DNA from: Brevipalpus yothersi
Taxonomy: Eukaryota; Arthropoda; Arachnida; Trombidiformes; Tenuipalpidae
Direction of reading: 5' to 3'
Assembly: GCA_003956705.1 (NCBI GenBank)
Contig: QZCP01000384.1
Span: forward strand, 1-64,000
DNA length: 64,000 nucleotides
Part shown: positions 1 to 11,918 of the stretch, in pieces
How the letters are laid out: every line of letters starts with the position of its first letter
Numbering within the stretch: position 1 is the first letter of the stretch
Translations under genes and position numbers: made by a program
Notes under the pieces: generated by a model
What the model was told of the DNA's origin: nothing
Seen by the model: the letters and a program-made list of their open reading frames with translations, nothing else
Databases searched by the model: none

Positions 1-358
1 TCTCTCTCTCTCTCTCTCTCTCTCACTCGCCTCTCACGCATGCTCATTCGTTAAATGGAATTTTTTTTTATATAAGATTTTCTAAATTTAAACGCTTCAT
101 GCTGAACGAAACTTTGCCTTATAAGTTTCACGGGAAAAAGATGAAAAAGGACAATAAACTGGATGCTTGATATGTTTAGCCCTCATCTTTCACCACATCG
201 AGTCAATTAATCATTCGAGCTCAAACTTTTTTTTATTCATGATAAAACAATTCCACATTAAATGGAAAGCTTTAGAAAGCTTGAATTGAATTCATTAGTT
301 TTCTGTATGATCTAAACAGATGCATATTTTTAGCATAAAGTCCCAAAATTATGCACAA

Positions 359-403
<45 letters not shown>

Positions 404-1203
404 CACATAAGCATGATAACATGGACTGAAATTGTAGAAAGGAATAGCAAAATATAGTCTCCAATAGGATAGATCTGAACCCTGACAGAACAGGAAAAGA
501 ACAGAGAATAGAAAAACAAAGGGATTTACTGTACAAATTGTTCAAAGCATGGAGTAAACTTTACGTCAGCCTGTTAGACCTGAACATTTGAAGTTCCTTA
601 TTATTATCGATGGTACAGAATTTGGGATCGCTTGTTATCGTAACATTCCAAATAAACTTCATGCTACTCTCTAGCCCTGTCTTTCCTCATCCTTTTGCCA
701 ACTTCAACTTTCTCTCTCTCTCTCACCATGGTGATCCAATTACGATTGAAATAAAACTTTGAACTCTGAATATCTTCTCTCTCCCTCTCTTGCTCTCTTT
801 CGATATTTTACTAGCAACAGAACGATATTTTCCAGTTCATGAAGATGAAATAACCGTTATATATATAAATTTCTTCCGGTTTATACGCAATGTTTACTTC
901 TTATTTTTTGTTCCATGTGTATTTGTTCCACTGATACCCATGAGGATATAGGGAAGTAATAGTAGTAGTAGTGGAAATCTCACTTTTCCTCACTTTTTCT
1001 CACTTTTATGCACCAAAAATCCTGATACTGTTTGTTTTGCCCATCAAGCAGGAAGAAACGATTCAATCTTTCTTACGCACTTACACACACACACATAGAC
1101 ATAAAACTTATAAATAGTCCATTGGGATTAGAAGATGGAATATAGTGAGAAAAGGAGCCTCTGATTTATTTTCTTCCTGTCTATTGCCCCCTATCAATTA
1201 CAG
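1..1203. other. Probable upstream intron of the C1-RhoGAP gene
   Basis: No coding exon was recognised here. The stretch holds (CT)n tracts at 1-24 and 362-401 and a pyrimidine-rich end reaching the splice acceptor at 1201-1203. The first half of the C1 zinc finger, which must precede the exon at 1204, was not found, so this is probably all intron and the earlier exons lie left of the window. Confidence 0.55.
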
Positions 1204-3538
1204 TGCCTTATATACTCGCACACCAAGTGCCTACGAAGTATGATCATCTCTTGTGGTGGATCACCAATACAGCGTAAAAAATCCAGTCCAATATTTAATT
1301 TACCACTGATGAACAGTAAAGAGCCGATACCATTTATTGTGGTCAAATGTTGCCTCGAAATTGAGCGTCGAGGATACACTATCAAAGGAATATATCGAGT
1401 TAATGGTGTCATATCTCGAGTGAGAAAGTTTATTCGAAGCTTGGAAAATGAGCCCTACTTAATTGATTTTAGTGAAACTAATCCCAATGATATTGGACAC
1501 GTTCTCAAAGAATACTTTAGATCGGTAAGTTTTACCATGCATGAAAAGGGGATAAACATTACATTTTCATCATCATGGATCCAGAAAGAGAGAGAGAGAG
1601 AGAGCGAAAAAAAATACTTTACAGCTACCATGTTTGCTGATTCAGTGTGATACATATACATCAGCTGTGTGTGTGATAATGAATATATAGTATACAGAAT
1701 TAGACACGTTCGATTTAATAGCTATTCAATCTGCATACACAGCAATCACAGTCTTTCGACTAATGTATGTAATCATAGGCTTGATCTAGGAACATACTTT
1801 CATCTGTCGTATTCAGCGATGTTGATGCTGAACTTAGCAAACTTAAATGTCACTTGATGTTCAGGAAGAGAGAGAAAGTGTGTACTACTACTGTGTATCA
1901 TGGCATGTATTCATCAATCTCGTTCTGATGACCTGATTGTGATTGTTTTATTTTTTTCTTCTCATTACAGCTTCCTGAGCCCGTTTTCACCACCGATTTA
2001 CACTCACAATTTATAAGTGTTGCCAAATCTCATCGCAATATGGACAATGATCCGGTTAAATTATCATCCATGATAGACGATCTTAAAACTGTAGTCGCCA
2101 AGCTACCTCATAATCATCGATCAACATTATCATACTTGATGCATCATCTCAAATTCATTGCCAATCATCAAGAGATCAATCAGATGTCCGCTAAAAATTT
2201 GGGTCTTGTTTTTGCTCCAACATTATTCCGAATGAGGTGAGTATGAATATTGATTACATTGCAGTCTATTTCTAGGGAAAAATAATATTTCTCCAAAATA
2301 TCAATAAATATTGTTGAGTCTTAGTTGGAAGTAGTTTCTCTTACTTTAATGCTCCCAAAAGATTCTTCAAATGAGAAGGAAAAAAAAAGAAAGAAAAAAA
2401 CTGTATGCTTGATTCAATAATGTCTCTGGGCTTTTCCAGGAAATCTTTATATGATTATTCTGTTCCGTTTATTTTGAGCAAATGAAAACAACCAGAAAAA
2501 AAATCAATGTTCGATATAACATTGAATGAATGATTCATTTTTTCTCTTCTTCTATCATCATCTCTCACTTATCAGCGTGGGCTGATAAGAAAATTATACT
2601 AAGATATTGACATTCCTATCATTGTTCATTGAGGATGAAGAATTGTGTGAATCATTCATATGACATGGTGTACTTTTGGAAATCAAATTGAGGTGTATAA
2701 ACTCTCTCTCTTTCCGATCTACTTTCCATTCTGACTTGAGATTGCTGGTGAATACATGATTTCCTAATTGATTTACACATCTTTCGCATGCATACCTCAG
2801 CCTCTGGAGACCTAGTTTCGTCTTGTACCTTTTTTTCTGATCCTCCTCTTCCACCGAAATCTGTGGAAATAGTAGAACGTGATCTATTTGATTGCCATAA
2901 TATTCAGTGGAAGCAGATTGACAACCACGAATTGGAATATATATTCTGCTCCGTTGACAATCCATCCAATCACTCGGGTATGATGTCGAATGATGAGTGA
3001 GGGAGGTTGGATTGATGTGGGAAGCAATTTGAATTTTTTGAGCCATCCTGAACGATATTCACTGTGTTTGTTTACCTGGAATGATCGAAAATAGATATAC
3101 GTGCACAATCACTCATGATTTGCTGGGAAAATTAGCTTTCTCCATCATCATGACCTTTCGACCCGCACACGAGTTTCCCTTTCTCTGTGAGTATATTGTA
3201 TGGATAAATATCTCTCTATGGTAGCTCTCTGGAATGTTGCCTGAAGTACTGGAGTTCATACAAAATCGAAAGAAAATACTGAGTCAAGAGGGCAATTGTT
3301 CCAGAGAAGAAGCGAAAAGAATAAGAATTCATTTGAGAGTGAAAACATATGAGAGCATGAGAGAGAGAGAGAGGAATACATTTAATATGCACAAGATTAT
3401 TCATTCCTCCATTGAATGACATGCTCATCTAACATTCCATAACTATTTAGCCCTACAACTTGCCCATTGAGCCAGTGTTTTTCCAATCTCAATATGTCAA
3501 TAATACAAATCTTATTCATTTTGGTAAAGAATTTTTCT

Positions 3539-3569
<31 letters not shown>

Positions 3570-4498
3570 CTGACTCCGGTCCTGCCTCTTTTGTTACTGA
3601 TATTTCAAGGGAGACAAAATAAATCAAAAGACTCGCTCATACGAATAAGTAAAGAGATTGAGAAAGAGATGATAGATGTGGAATACTGTAAGAATCGATT
3701 GGACAAATATAAGTATGAGATGAAGAACTGTTTGAAAGGGAATGCAAACACAGTAACTGCAATTCAGAATGCAATATTGTTGAACCAGGATGGAAAAGGA
3801 AGAGAGAGAGAGAGATGAACATAAAGTGGACAGAAGAATGACCGAGCGAGAAGAATTGAGAATAGAAGAGGAATGAAGATAAACTCAAACAGAAAATATG
3901 ATGACAAGTGGCGTGATTATGACAATTATTGGCTAGTGGAATAGAACTTATGGCTTTTTCTTGTTGGATAGTGTTCCTATAAATCATCATTCTTTTTCTT
4001 TCCGATCATCATGGGATCATGAGATGATGCTCTACTTTTATAGTCTGTCTGCTTGGATGAGTATAAGTAGCGAAGAGACACAGCGAGGAAGAGATAAAAG
4101 AATTTCATTATCAGCTTTCGATTTGCACATGATTTTGTTGCATCATTCAAGGGTCATCCTGATGAAAACCACTCATTCTTCCATCAGCTTGCCCCTTAAT
4201 CCATCTTAGCTTTTCCATTTAATCTTCTTGAGTTACAAACTAGTGATAGAAGAGAATCAAGAAACTATTCCGCAATAATATTATTCTTCGAATTCTTATG
4301 TAACAGATTTTCTTCATCCTACTAACAAATAATTTCTTTTTTTTCATCCTCTCTTTCTCTCACAGGGATGTTGATGGAAACGTTTTTTCCATGTTATTTG
4401 ATAATTCACTCCAGACTCTTGTGATTGAGTGTCTGATCGAATATTGTTTCGAAATATTCGGTCCTCAACCTGAAACTCCTATTTATAATCGAGCGTGA
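1204..4498 (+). CDS. C1-RhoGAP protein of the ARHGAP29/ARHGAP45/GMIP type, C-terminal exons (partial)
   Basis: Three coding exons are visible: 1204-1524, 1971-2236 and 4366-4498 (stop TGA). All junctions are GT-AG and in phase. The first exon opens with the end of a C1 zinc finger (a His, then C-x2-L, then a closing C-G-G), followed by a RhoGAP domain. The arginine-finger motif reads GIYRVNGV (Arg in YRVNG), the later motif is YFRS-LPEPVF, and the second conserved block is KNLGLVFAPTLFR. These proteins stimulate GTP hydrolysis by Rho-family GTPases at membranes or cytoskeleton. The order C1 then RhoGAP, and the phrase KGIYRVNG, fit the ARHGAP29/45/GMIP group better than chimaerins; the F-BAR region expected upstream is outside the window. 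The protein ends about 12 residues after the GAP domain, so it is shorter at the C-terminus than vertebrate relatives. The specific family is an inference from motifs recalled, not from an alignment run here. Confidence 0.9.
2237..4365 (+). other. Large intron of the RhoGAP gene with coding-like stretches
   Basis: The intron begins GTGAGT and ends CTCACAG. It contains three same-strand open stretches with protein-like composition (about 2788-2999, 3225-3375 and 3600-3800) and a (CT)n tract at 3539-3565. None is needed for the RhoGAP fold, because the exons on either side join inside a conserved domain. They are described under findings. Confidence 0.6.
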
Positions 4499-4869
4499 TC
4501 AGGATCACTGTTTAAATACAATCATCGTTCTCAAATTAAGTCCTCTCCCCCCCCCCAGTAGTAATAATAATAAACATAGCGAAATGATTCAATGTCTCAT
4601 GTATTGTGAATTTTGATGTGAAAATTTTTTGTCAAACAAATCATTTATACATCAATTTATCAACTAAAATCAGGAAAAACGATGACTCATCATTTTTTAC
4701 AGAGAAGAGAGAAAAAAGAGATAGAGAGCTATCGACAGTTATTAGTTATTAGTTTTTTTTCTATGGAATCACAGGAAATCAACGAGGGAGATAAACAAGA
4801 GGTATTAGTTAAAAAAAAAGATTAAAAAACTGACGTAAATACGTTGAAGAGAAAGAGGAAGATTATCAT
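4499..4869. other. Convergent intergenic region
   Basis: This separates the 3' ends of the RhoGAP gene (+) and the Rossmann-RING gene (-). The only recognisable signal is AATAAA at 4569-4574, about 70 bases past the RhoGAP stop, which probably serves as its polyadenylation signal. Confidence 0.7.
4569..4574 (+). promoter_or_regulatory. Polyadenylation signal AATAAA for the RhoGAP gene
   Basis: A canonical hexamer lies 70 bases downstream of the TGA stop at 4496-4498, on the coding strand, at the distance expected for a short 3' UTR. Confidence 0.6.
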
Positions 4870-7162
4870 CTAGGAATGAAAAACTCGGAACACATTAGTT
4901 ATGGCACGTCGACATATTGGGCAAGCATCATGACGGCAAAATAAGAGTTTACCACAGGTCATACAGGTACATAGATGATGACATGGATGCAAAAGGCAGT
5001 CTCGATCTGTATCCATACAGACAACACACTCTTTTTCCTTACGATTATTATCAATGGTATCGATGGCATGGCGTGCGGTTAGTTCAATATCAACCGAATT
5101 AAGGGACCATAAATCAGGTACTGGTAGAGCAAGTCGATGACCTTTTTGATCGTTCATGTGACGTATGAATGCTATGGTGATGTGTGCATGTGTGTGTCAT
5201 ACATACACAGGTACACACATTTGAGGAAACGCAAAAGTACGATTACATGTAATGAAACGCAGTTTATCGATTAAGTTTTGAGTAGAAAAAAAAGTTTCAG
5301 GAAGAAGAAGAAGAAGAAGATGATTTATAATAGTGCTGTCGACTAGGCATTTGGACTTACCATTTTTGCGAGATTCACGTTGCTCTTCACTCAATACAAT
5401 TGGCTCTGGACCAGATCGAAAGAAAGCCACTCGACCCATACGTTCCAGAAATTGGCGAACTGAATTTGAGAGAAAGAGAGAAAAAAAGAAGAAAAAGTTA
5501 AATAAAATTGTTACCTTTCAAGTGTGCAATTCTCAGTGAATTTTTTCTTTGACAGAAAATGAAATCAAGCACTCAAGCTTTCAACGAAAATGAGCAAATG
5601 AAGAATCTGTCTTTCTCTACTGACTGACTGACTGGCTAGAATGATGACGGAGACGTTTATTGCTTTTGTCACTGTGTGTGAACCATTAAATTTTGGCTGA
5701 TAGTTAAGTGAATTAATCAAATAGTGGAGAGCCCCTCGAGTCATTTTCAATAGAGCGTATGCTCATCTAACCACTCTCAAATGACAAAAAGGAAAATAAA
5801 AAAAGATAAAATTCATAGAGAAGATCTCTGTGGAACAGCTTTACTGATTAAATTTCATTTCCACTCTCAGGTCAACCATCATGGACGATTTGTACACGCT
5901 TTCTAGTCCTCTCTGGTTCCATGATTTCAACTGATATTGATCTGATACTTTTGCAAGTTGGATGGTTTTTTCGCTCAAAAGTTACTTCGGTAAACCTGTG
6001 GCAAATATCAAGCTTCTGAATGTGTGTGATTGATGGAAGGATTCTGATGAAATGATGAAGAGATTCCCATGAAAATGCAGTCTCTTTGGCTCACCTTGTT
6101 CTAGGGTATTTAATGAAGTATATTTTGTTGCTACCAATTCAACTTCAGGTATGAAGTAGACAGGAAAAAGAAATCGTATACCAAGACATCTCTGGAATGG
6201 GATGTAATCTTTAGATGGAATTTCGTAGAAGCATTTTTCGAAAGATTAAGTACAGTATCAGGTTCACTTTATTGCTCAACATCAGCACAAGGTTCGAGTT
6301 AAAGTGATGATTATTGAGTTTATCTCCTCTTATCACACTGATTTTTTTTCTAATCTGAACCTTCACTGAACTCGGCGATGAATTAGATTCTTTCTAAACA
6401 GCTTATTTCTTTAGGGCCAATTTTTTCATCTTAAATTCTTACCTCTCGAGCGGTCATATCACGAAATATATCATCAACAGAAAGTCTCATGGTGCTAGTT
6501 GATAGTATAGCGTCCTCAGAACAGATTGCCTCGATTCCTGATCAAAAAAGTTACATTTATATTAGTCAACATGATAATAATACCGATTCAAGTTGTGCTC
6601 TCTTGATTGATGACTCACTTTTGAAAAGTTGCTGTTTAAGTTCCAAATTTTCTGGAATAGATTCCAATATAAATTGGCAGCCTCGGACGGCATCTTCCAA
6701 AGAGGAGAAACAATAAACATCACCCTGATTGAGGAAATGATGGAAATGGAAAACGTTCCAATCAAAACATTATCATCATGAATGAACAACTTCTTTCACT
6801 AAGAACGATACCAGATCACATCTGGAACACAAACTTCGAACTTGATTCCGATGTTTCTTGGATCCTCTGAATCGAATGTCTTCTTACACTTACACTAAAA
6901 TTGTTTCCAACCAAAAAACCATCCTCACGTAATACTCGTCTGTCTTCACCCAATCGTAAATTGATTTCGTTCAATATCAAATTATCTTCATCATACACAC
7001 GTACTTGATGTCCAGCATGAGCTAATGAGCCTAAAATATGTAGATAAAATGCACTTAAACATCTTTTTGAACTTCTTTTGAACTGAACATTTAAAAATGA
7101 TGAAATATACCTGCAATTTTGATACCAAGAACACCACAGCCTATGATGGCCACTCTAACCAT
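4870..7162 (-). CDS. Fusion of a 3-hydroxyacyl-CoA-dehydrogenase-like Rossmann domain with a C-terminal RING finger
   Basis: Seven exons read on the minus strand: 7162-7111, 7030-6894, 6724-6619, 6537-6443, 6191-6095, 5459-5361 and 5171-4870. Every junction is GT-AG with matching phase, giving 295 residues. Residues 1-175 resemble the NAD-binding domain of lambda-crystallin/3-hydroxyacyl-CoA dehydrogenases: dinucleotide motif GCGVLG at 8-13, an acidic residue (D31) at the end of strand 2, PENLELKQQLF at 87-97, STST at 111-114, and YFIPEVELV at 142-150. The position of the catalytic His (HPVNP in lambda-crystallin) reads RFLFP here, so R136 replaces it, and the C-terminal helical dehydrogenase domain is absent. 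Residues 244-283 instead form a C3HC4 RING (C244, C247, C259, H261, C265, C268, C279, C282) and the protein ends shortly after, as in IAP-like RINGs. I infer an E3 ubiquitin ligase with a nucleotide-binding, catalytically dead sensor or scaffold domain. I cannot name a described orthologue. Confidence 0.85.
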
Positions 7163-7697
7163 AATGATGATGATGATACTAGATGAGTCCAATGATTATG
7201 ATTATGATGATAAATTTACATATGATCTGTGAACATAGACTAGATCAGTAACATTTGACAAGTGAACACCGACATGAAGTGAACAACATCAAAAGACACA
7301 GAAAATAGCATCTCCTTGACAATGGTAAAAGCAAGTAATATGGTAAACAAACATTGAAAAAAAAGTGTTGAAACTTGATTGATCAATCAATGTTATCGGT
7401 TATTTTTTCACAGTTACCAAGGCTAAATCAATGCTTGATTTTATTGGTTGTTGATGATTTTGGTAATTTTAGCCTGATTAACCAATAGAACCGAAGTAAA
7501 ACCGAGTGTGTGTTCGTTGATCGGTTGACAAGTACGATGTTGAAGGCTCATTCCAGCAACTTTGATCACTCAAAGTAGTCAAAGTAGAATCAAGAATGGA
7601 CACAATTTACAATTTACTGTTACTTTACACGATCATACTCCGAACAGATTTGTTTTCTTTCGACAAACAAATATTTTCTTAGAAGTTATCAGATGAT

Positions 7698-7742
<45 letters not shown>

Positions 7743-8584
7743 ACTTGAGATTCGTTTCTCAAGTTTTTCGAAGGAAAAAAACAATCGCGTGATAAGACGT
7801 AATCTGAGAGAAAGGAAACATAAAAAGTTTCTCTTCCCAAACGAAATGGATTCCGAAGGATGATGAAACAGAGCGATGGCTCGGTGAGATAGTTTATCTC
7901 ACATCAGTTATTGTGATGGAACTTTGAAACAATCGAGAAAAAGCGAGAGACAGAGAGAGATGGAATATTATCAGAATATCGGATTGAAAGATGTCCCGAT
8001 GAGACAAAGAAAATTCTATTAGATCCCATTCAATGATATTCTTCATTGTCAATACACAATGATCAGTGTTGTAACAATTGAGCTATGGTTTAAAGAGAAG
8101 CGATCTTCTAAATTAAAAAGGTATCAAGATGCGATAAATGAGAAATGTAGCGGCAATCATTTGACTCAATTTCGTTACTTGACCAGTTTTGTATATGGTG
8201 AGATTCTTATGATATTCAACTCCGATAGTTCATGATCTAATGAGATGCTGTAGGTAAAAACTGATGTATGAAGGTAAGTAGAAAGAAGAAAAATTGAAAA
8301 AATTATCAGAACAAACTGGTAATTCCAATAAAAGTTGTTATTATCAACGATTAGAGAGCTTAGGAATAGAATGAAAGAAGTATAAATGTGCGAGAACAAC
8401 AAGTTATTTTTTTGGTTAGGGACAAAAATCATCTTGGGACATCATTTTGTAGCCAAACAAATGTTTCGAGACATTAGAGGAACCCAACAATCGGTGTGAA
8501 TGGTGCATTCAGTCTGCAAAAAGCAAATACATAAAAGTATATATGATGACAGATAGAGATCACAAAAGTAGAGGCAAACCATGA
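7163..8584. other. Spacer upstream of the Rossmann-RING gene
   Basis: This separates the Rossmann-RING start codon from the 3' end of the AGTRAP homologue on the same strand. It contains (GA)n at 7700-7740 and no coding sequence that I can support. The promoter of the Rossmann-RING gene should lie in its left part. Confidence 0.6.
7700..7740 (+). repeat. (GA)n microsatellite
   Basis: About 20 uninterrupted GA units, 540 bases upstream of the Rossmann-RING start codon. Confidence 0.95.
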
Positions 8585-9314
8585 TCACGAAGGACCAGAT
8601 TTCATAGGCGATCCAGTATCAACAAGAGAGCTTGGCACTGTTTGATATGGTCTGCTTTCAATGTCCTGATAGCCTCCACGACCACTGCTACTGGTTGGAT
8701 TGGTTACCGGTGTACCAGCACCATAATTAGCGAAACCAGGAATTCCAAGGGTATTGTATCGACCAGATCGTTCATTGTAGAAACGCAAAAGAATCAGTGA
8801 ACTAATCGGTCTGAGAAGCAGATTGATGATGACGAAGAAAGTGCCCCAAGTGAAGACTCGATTATGTACACCAATGGTGATGGCATCCATTAGAATGAAA
8901 AGCAAATCCATGAAGGTTGTAATCAGTATTGGTTCCTCTGATTCTGGTGAATGAAGACACCACAAAATACCGATGAAAAAGAAAGCATTGTAAAATAAAT
9001 ATGAGCTGGGAAGAATTTCTCCTTGAAGTGCCCTGAAACAGAGTGGAATACATACACATTAAAAATTAGATCAACATTAACAGGTGTTCATCGATACTAG
9101 TAGTTGAATAAATTACACACAATCGACATGCTTTGGAAAGGTAACCAATTTGGGTCCAATAAACAGATTGACAGTGAGTGTAATAAAATGTTCAATATAC
9201 AGACACCCCAATTCATCAGTATCAACAATAATCAACTTACAATACGGTAGGGACTAGATGACCAAAAAACAATATTCTCAAGGCTGGCCCTTGAGACAGT
9301 AGCCGTAAATCCAT
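8585..9314 (-). CDS. Agtrap: Type-1 angiotensin II receptor-associated protein (AGTRAP/ATRAP) homologue
   Basis: Two coding exons, 9314-9241 and 9032-8585, join across a GT-AG intron (TT|G makes Leu) to give 173 residues; vertebrate ATRAP is about 160. The N-terminus LRILFFGHLVPTV matches the family start LKVILLGHWLLTT, and the protein has several hydrophobic segments (about residues 10-26, 33-50, 62-80 and 88-110). The end of the last segment, LLLRPISSLILLRFYNERSG, matches the diagnostic family block LLLKPLSC...YHMYRERGG, and a cytosolic tail with Tyr-Gln motifs (GYQDIESRPYQTV) follows. Vertebrate ATRAP binds the cytoplasmic tail of the AT1 receptor and promotes its internalisation. Arthropods lack a clear AT1 receptor, so the ancestral partner is unknown. 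A 199-bp MITE lies about 290 bases upstream of the start codon. Confidence 0.86.
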
Positions 9315-9603
9315 AGCGTTTGTGAAATCCAGCTTGAACAATTGAACTACCGAAATTGTCTTCCACACACAAAATCAAATAACCACAATCAAGTGATCAC
9401 AATTAAGCAAGAAGATTGTGTAACAAGAGGAAAGAAAAAAAAACTTATTCACAACTTAGTATAACAATAACGCCTCATAATCTCAATGTGTTGATGATAA
9501 AAATACAAAAGCAATTAAACACAATCACAATACAGAAGCTTGAACATTTTTGAAAGTATCGATCTAAGTGAAACATCGATATATCGCTACCTTTTTCGAG
9601 ATA

Positions 9604-9802
9604 CAGTCAACCATCTCTTATTCGAACAGTCCCTTAATCGAACAGAAAAGCGCCATCTAGCGTCAATTAGCTTCTCTACCTGCCTTTCGCGCTGCTTTAG
9701 CAATATGAAATTGTTATACGGTCCCTCAGAAAACCCCGGAAAAAACTCTGCCACCTATCGGATCTGAACACCCAAAGTGTTCGGATAAGAGATGGTTGAC
9801 TG
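9604..9802. mobile_element. 199-bp MITE with 25-bp terminal inverted repeats and TA target duplication (Tigger/pogo-like)
   Basis: The left end begins CAGTCAACCATCTCTTATTC and the right end is its inverted copy: 25 positions pair with one mismatch (TATTCG versus TATCCG). Both ends are flanked by TA (9602-9603 and 9803-9804), as expected of Tc1/mariner-superfamily insertions. The CAGTC...TTATTCGAAC style of terminus is typical of Tigger/pogo non-autonomous elements. The interior has no transposase reading frame. A second TTAATCGAACAG motif just inside the left end repeats part of the terminus. Confidence 0.88.
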
Positions 9803-11396
9803 TACCAATTTTTTTTGGCGCCATTCTCATCATATTATAGCAACCGGTGTCAAGTGAGTAAAAATTATCATGTTAAAGTAACAGTAAATGATGATGATGA
9901 AGATGATGATAGAGGAAAAGAATTTCTTTCAATTCATACTTAAGTGTTTTCAATGTTGTGGTGTGTAAGATGATGTGTTGAATTTTTTAGTGAGACTGTG
10001 AAAAGATGGAAGGGAATGGAAGTGCTATGATTCACGTGTATGAGTGGTTACACATTAATACTACCGAAGTTTCAGAACGAAGGGGTAACGAAATGCTATC
10101 CTAACTAATACCACTACTATAAGTTTGAATGTTTCGATATACACTGGAGGATGGTTTGACAATCAGTTCGCAAACAATTAACGCTAGTTTGGTAATATTT
10201 TGGTCTATTTGATGGTTAATTTCAAACTTATGATTTGCCTTTTTTGAGGGGTGACTGATTATTCAGGCGGAGAAGGAACCGTTAATTTGATCAATTTCAT
10301 TGAATATTCTCGGATAAGAATCGATGGTCAATGGAGTCAATGGCCTAAAAATGTAGAAAATTTGATAAAATATTGAAATTGGAAGAAAATTTGCATATTT
10401 TTTTGTTTGTTTTATTTTTCTGTTGAGATAAAATGGTAAAATGAAAAGTTAGAGTTTGATTTACCAAGCACTGGAGGCTGAATCATCTTGAAAAACCTGA
10501 GAATTCACTTTTTGCTTGGAATGATGTAATTAAAAGTGCTCAAGCAAGAAAAAACAATTGTATTCAAGCGAAAAACTACCAAGAAATTATCCATCTTATG
10601 ATTTTCTTAGACGATCAATATCGTGAGATAATTTTCATAAGAGTACTTGATCTTCTTCCTGTGCTGAGATAGACGTTCTTGTTGAGTAGAGATGTTCTTT
10701 GAAGCATTTTGATCACTTGATATCTTAATCCGGTCACCTTTTATCACTTCCAGGAACATCTGAGGAAGGAAAAATTGTAATTGTCAATTGTGGCTCTCAA
10801 ACAAGCGTATAATCTATCAACTTTATTCACGATGTTAGTTACTCAACATAAGGTGCAATTAAGGTGATCTTCCATGACTATTGACGAGTGGTTACCCACT
10901 CAAATTCATGGAAATAATGTTATATCAACAAATCATTACAAAGTGTGACTTTTATTCCTATTAAGCAACTATGATGATTGTAAATGCTTGTAAGCACGTG
11001 GATAACATAGCTCAGAGGCGAAATCAGCTCATGATTGTCAATTATAATGCGTGGTGCAAAAAGAATTCCCCTCGAGCGTACTTCGATCAAGAATCATGAG
11101 TAATTGTATGTGTGTGTGTGTTCGAATGATGTAGGATGTGCTAAGGGTTTTCTACAAAATAGATTCATTCCAGGGGAAAAAGAGATAAAAGGAAAAAAAT
11201 TGCCATAGAAAGGAGAGAAAAACTGTTGACTCTGGGACTCTGATATTCATGTTTCGCAGGGTGGCAGGAGCAGAATATCTCAAGTACTCTTACAGCACAT
11301 CGAATCGAAAGGATCCTTGAGAATAAAGAGAGCGAAAAAATGAAAGAGAATAGCAGACTCTTTCTCTCTCTCTTCTTCCTTCGCTCACCCCAATTT

Positions 11397-11399
<3 letters not shown>

Positions 11400-11433
<34 letters not shown>
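11400..11433 (+). repeat. (CT)n microsatellite
   Basis: About 17 CT units in the region upstream of the SLC22 gene. Confidence 0.95.
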
Positions 11434-11438
<5 letters not shown>

Positions 11439-11918
11439 GATTTGATCATACTTGATTAATAAGAATATGAGTATCATTCATTCTTCTATCGCCTTTTCGT
11501 TCCTTTACATCACAAGATTTTCACTTTCTTTTATAAGCAGCATCTTCTCCAGAAGAACTCGAGAAAAAGAGTGAGAAATCAAGGGGAAGAGAGAGAGAGA
11601 GTAAATCAGAGTGATAGAGCCGGTAGCATGTTTAATGCGAAGAATAGGATGGTGCTAATGTGCTTGTGTCACTATTTTGACTTAACCATCCTACGATAGT
11701 GGGAGCATTAACAATTTTCATCAACTTTCTATTCCAAAGCGAATACAAGTTCACTCACTTCATGATTGATCGGTGTTTTCACATAAGTCAAGTGTCCAAG
11801 TCAAATTAATCTAGCAAGATTTATATTCGTCCTGACGAATAGTGGAACATTTTTCTTTGTCTAGGTGCTTGTGACGCAATCATTCGTATATATAGATCAT
11901 TCTTTTTTAATATTTACC

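Larger units (their letters stand above)
9315..11864. other. Divergent intergenic region between AGTRAP and SLC22 genes
   Basis: This contains the MITE at 9604-9802 and a (CT)n tract at 11400-11433. An AG acceptor at 11863-11864 preceded by pyrimidines suggests that a non-coding first exon of the SLC22 gene lies somewhere here, but I could not place its donor. Nothing else coding is supported. Confidence 0.6.

Noticed and set aside
2594..3046. 150-codon minus-strand frame opposite the RhoGAP intron
   Set aside because: It overlaps a plus-strand frame of similar quality, has no recognised motif and no splice context.
5872..5984. Open 37-codon stretch (VTFERKNHPTCKS...) with a phase-compatible acceptor, a possible alternative last exon of the Rossmann-RING gene
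   Set aside because: The acceptor lacks a good pyrimidine tract and the sequence shows no family similarity. The exon at 5459-5361 fits the same phase and continues the dehydrogenase-like block, so the latter was used.
9540..9767. 75-codon frame over the MITE
   Set aside because: It spans the left terminus and body of a non-coding MITE; not a transposase fragment.
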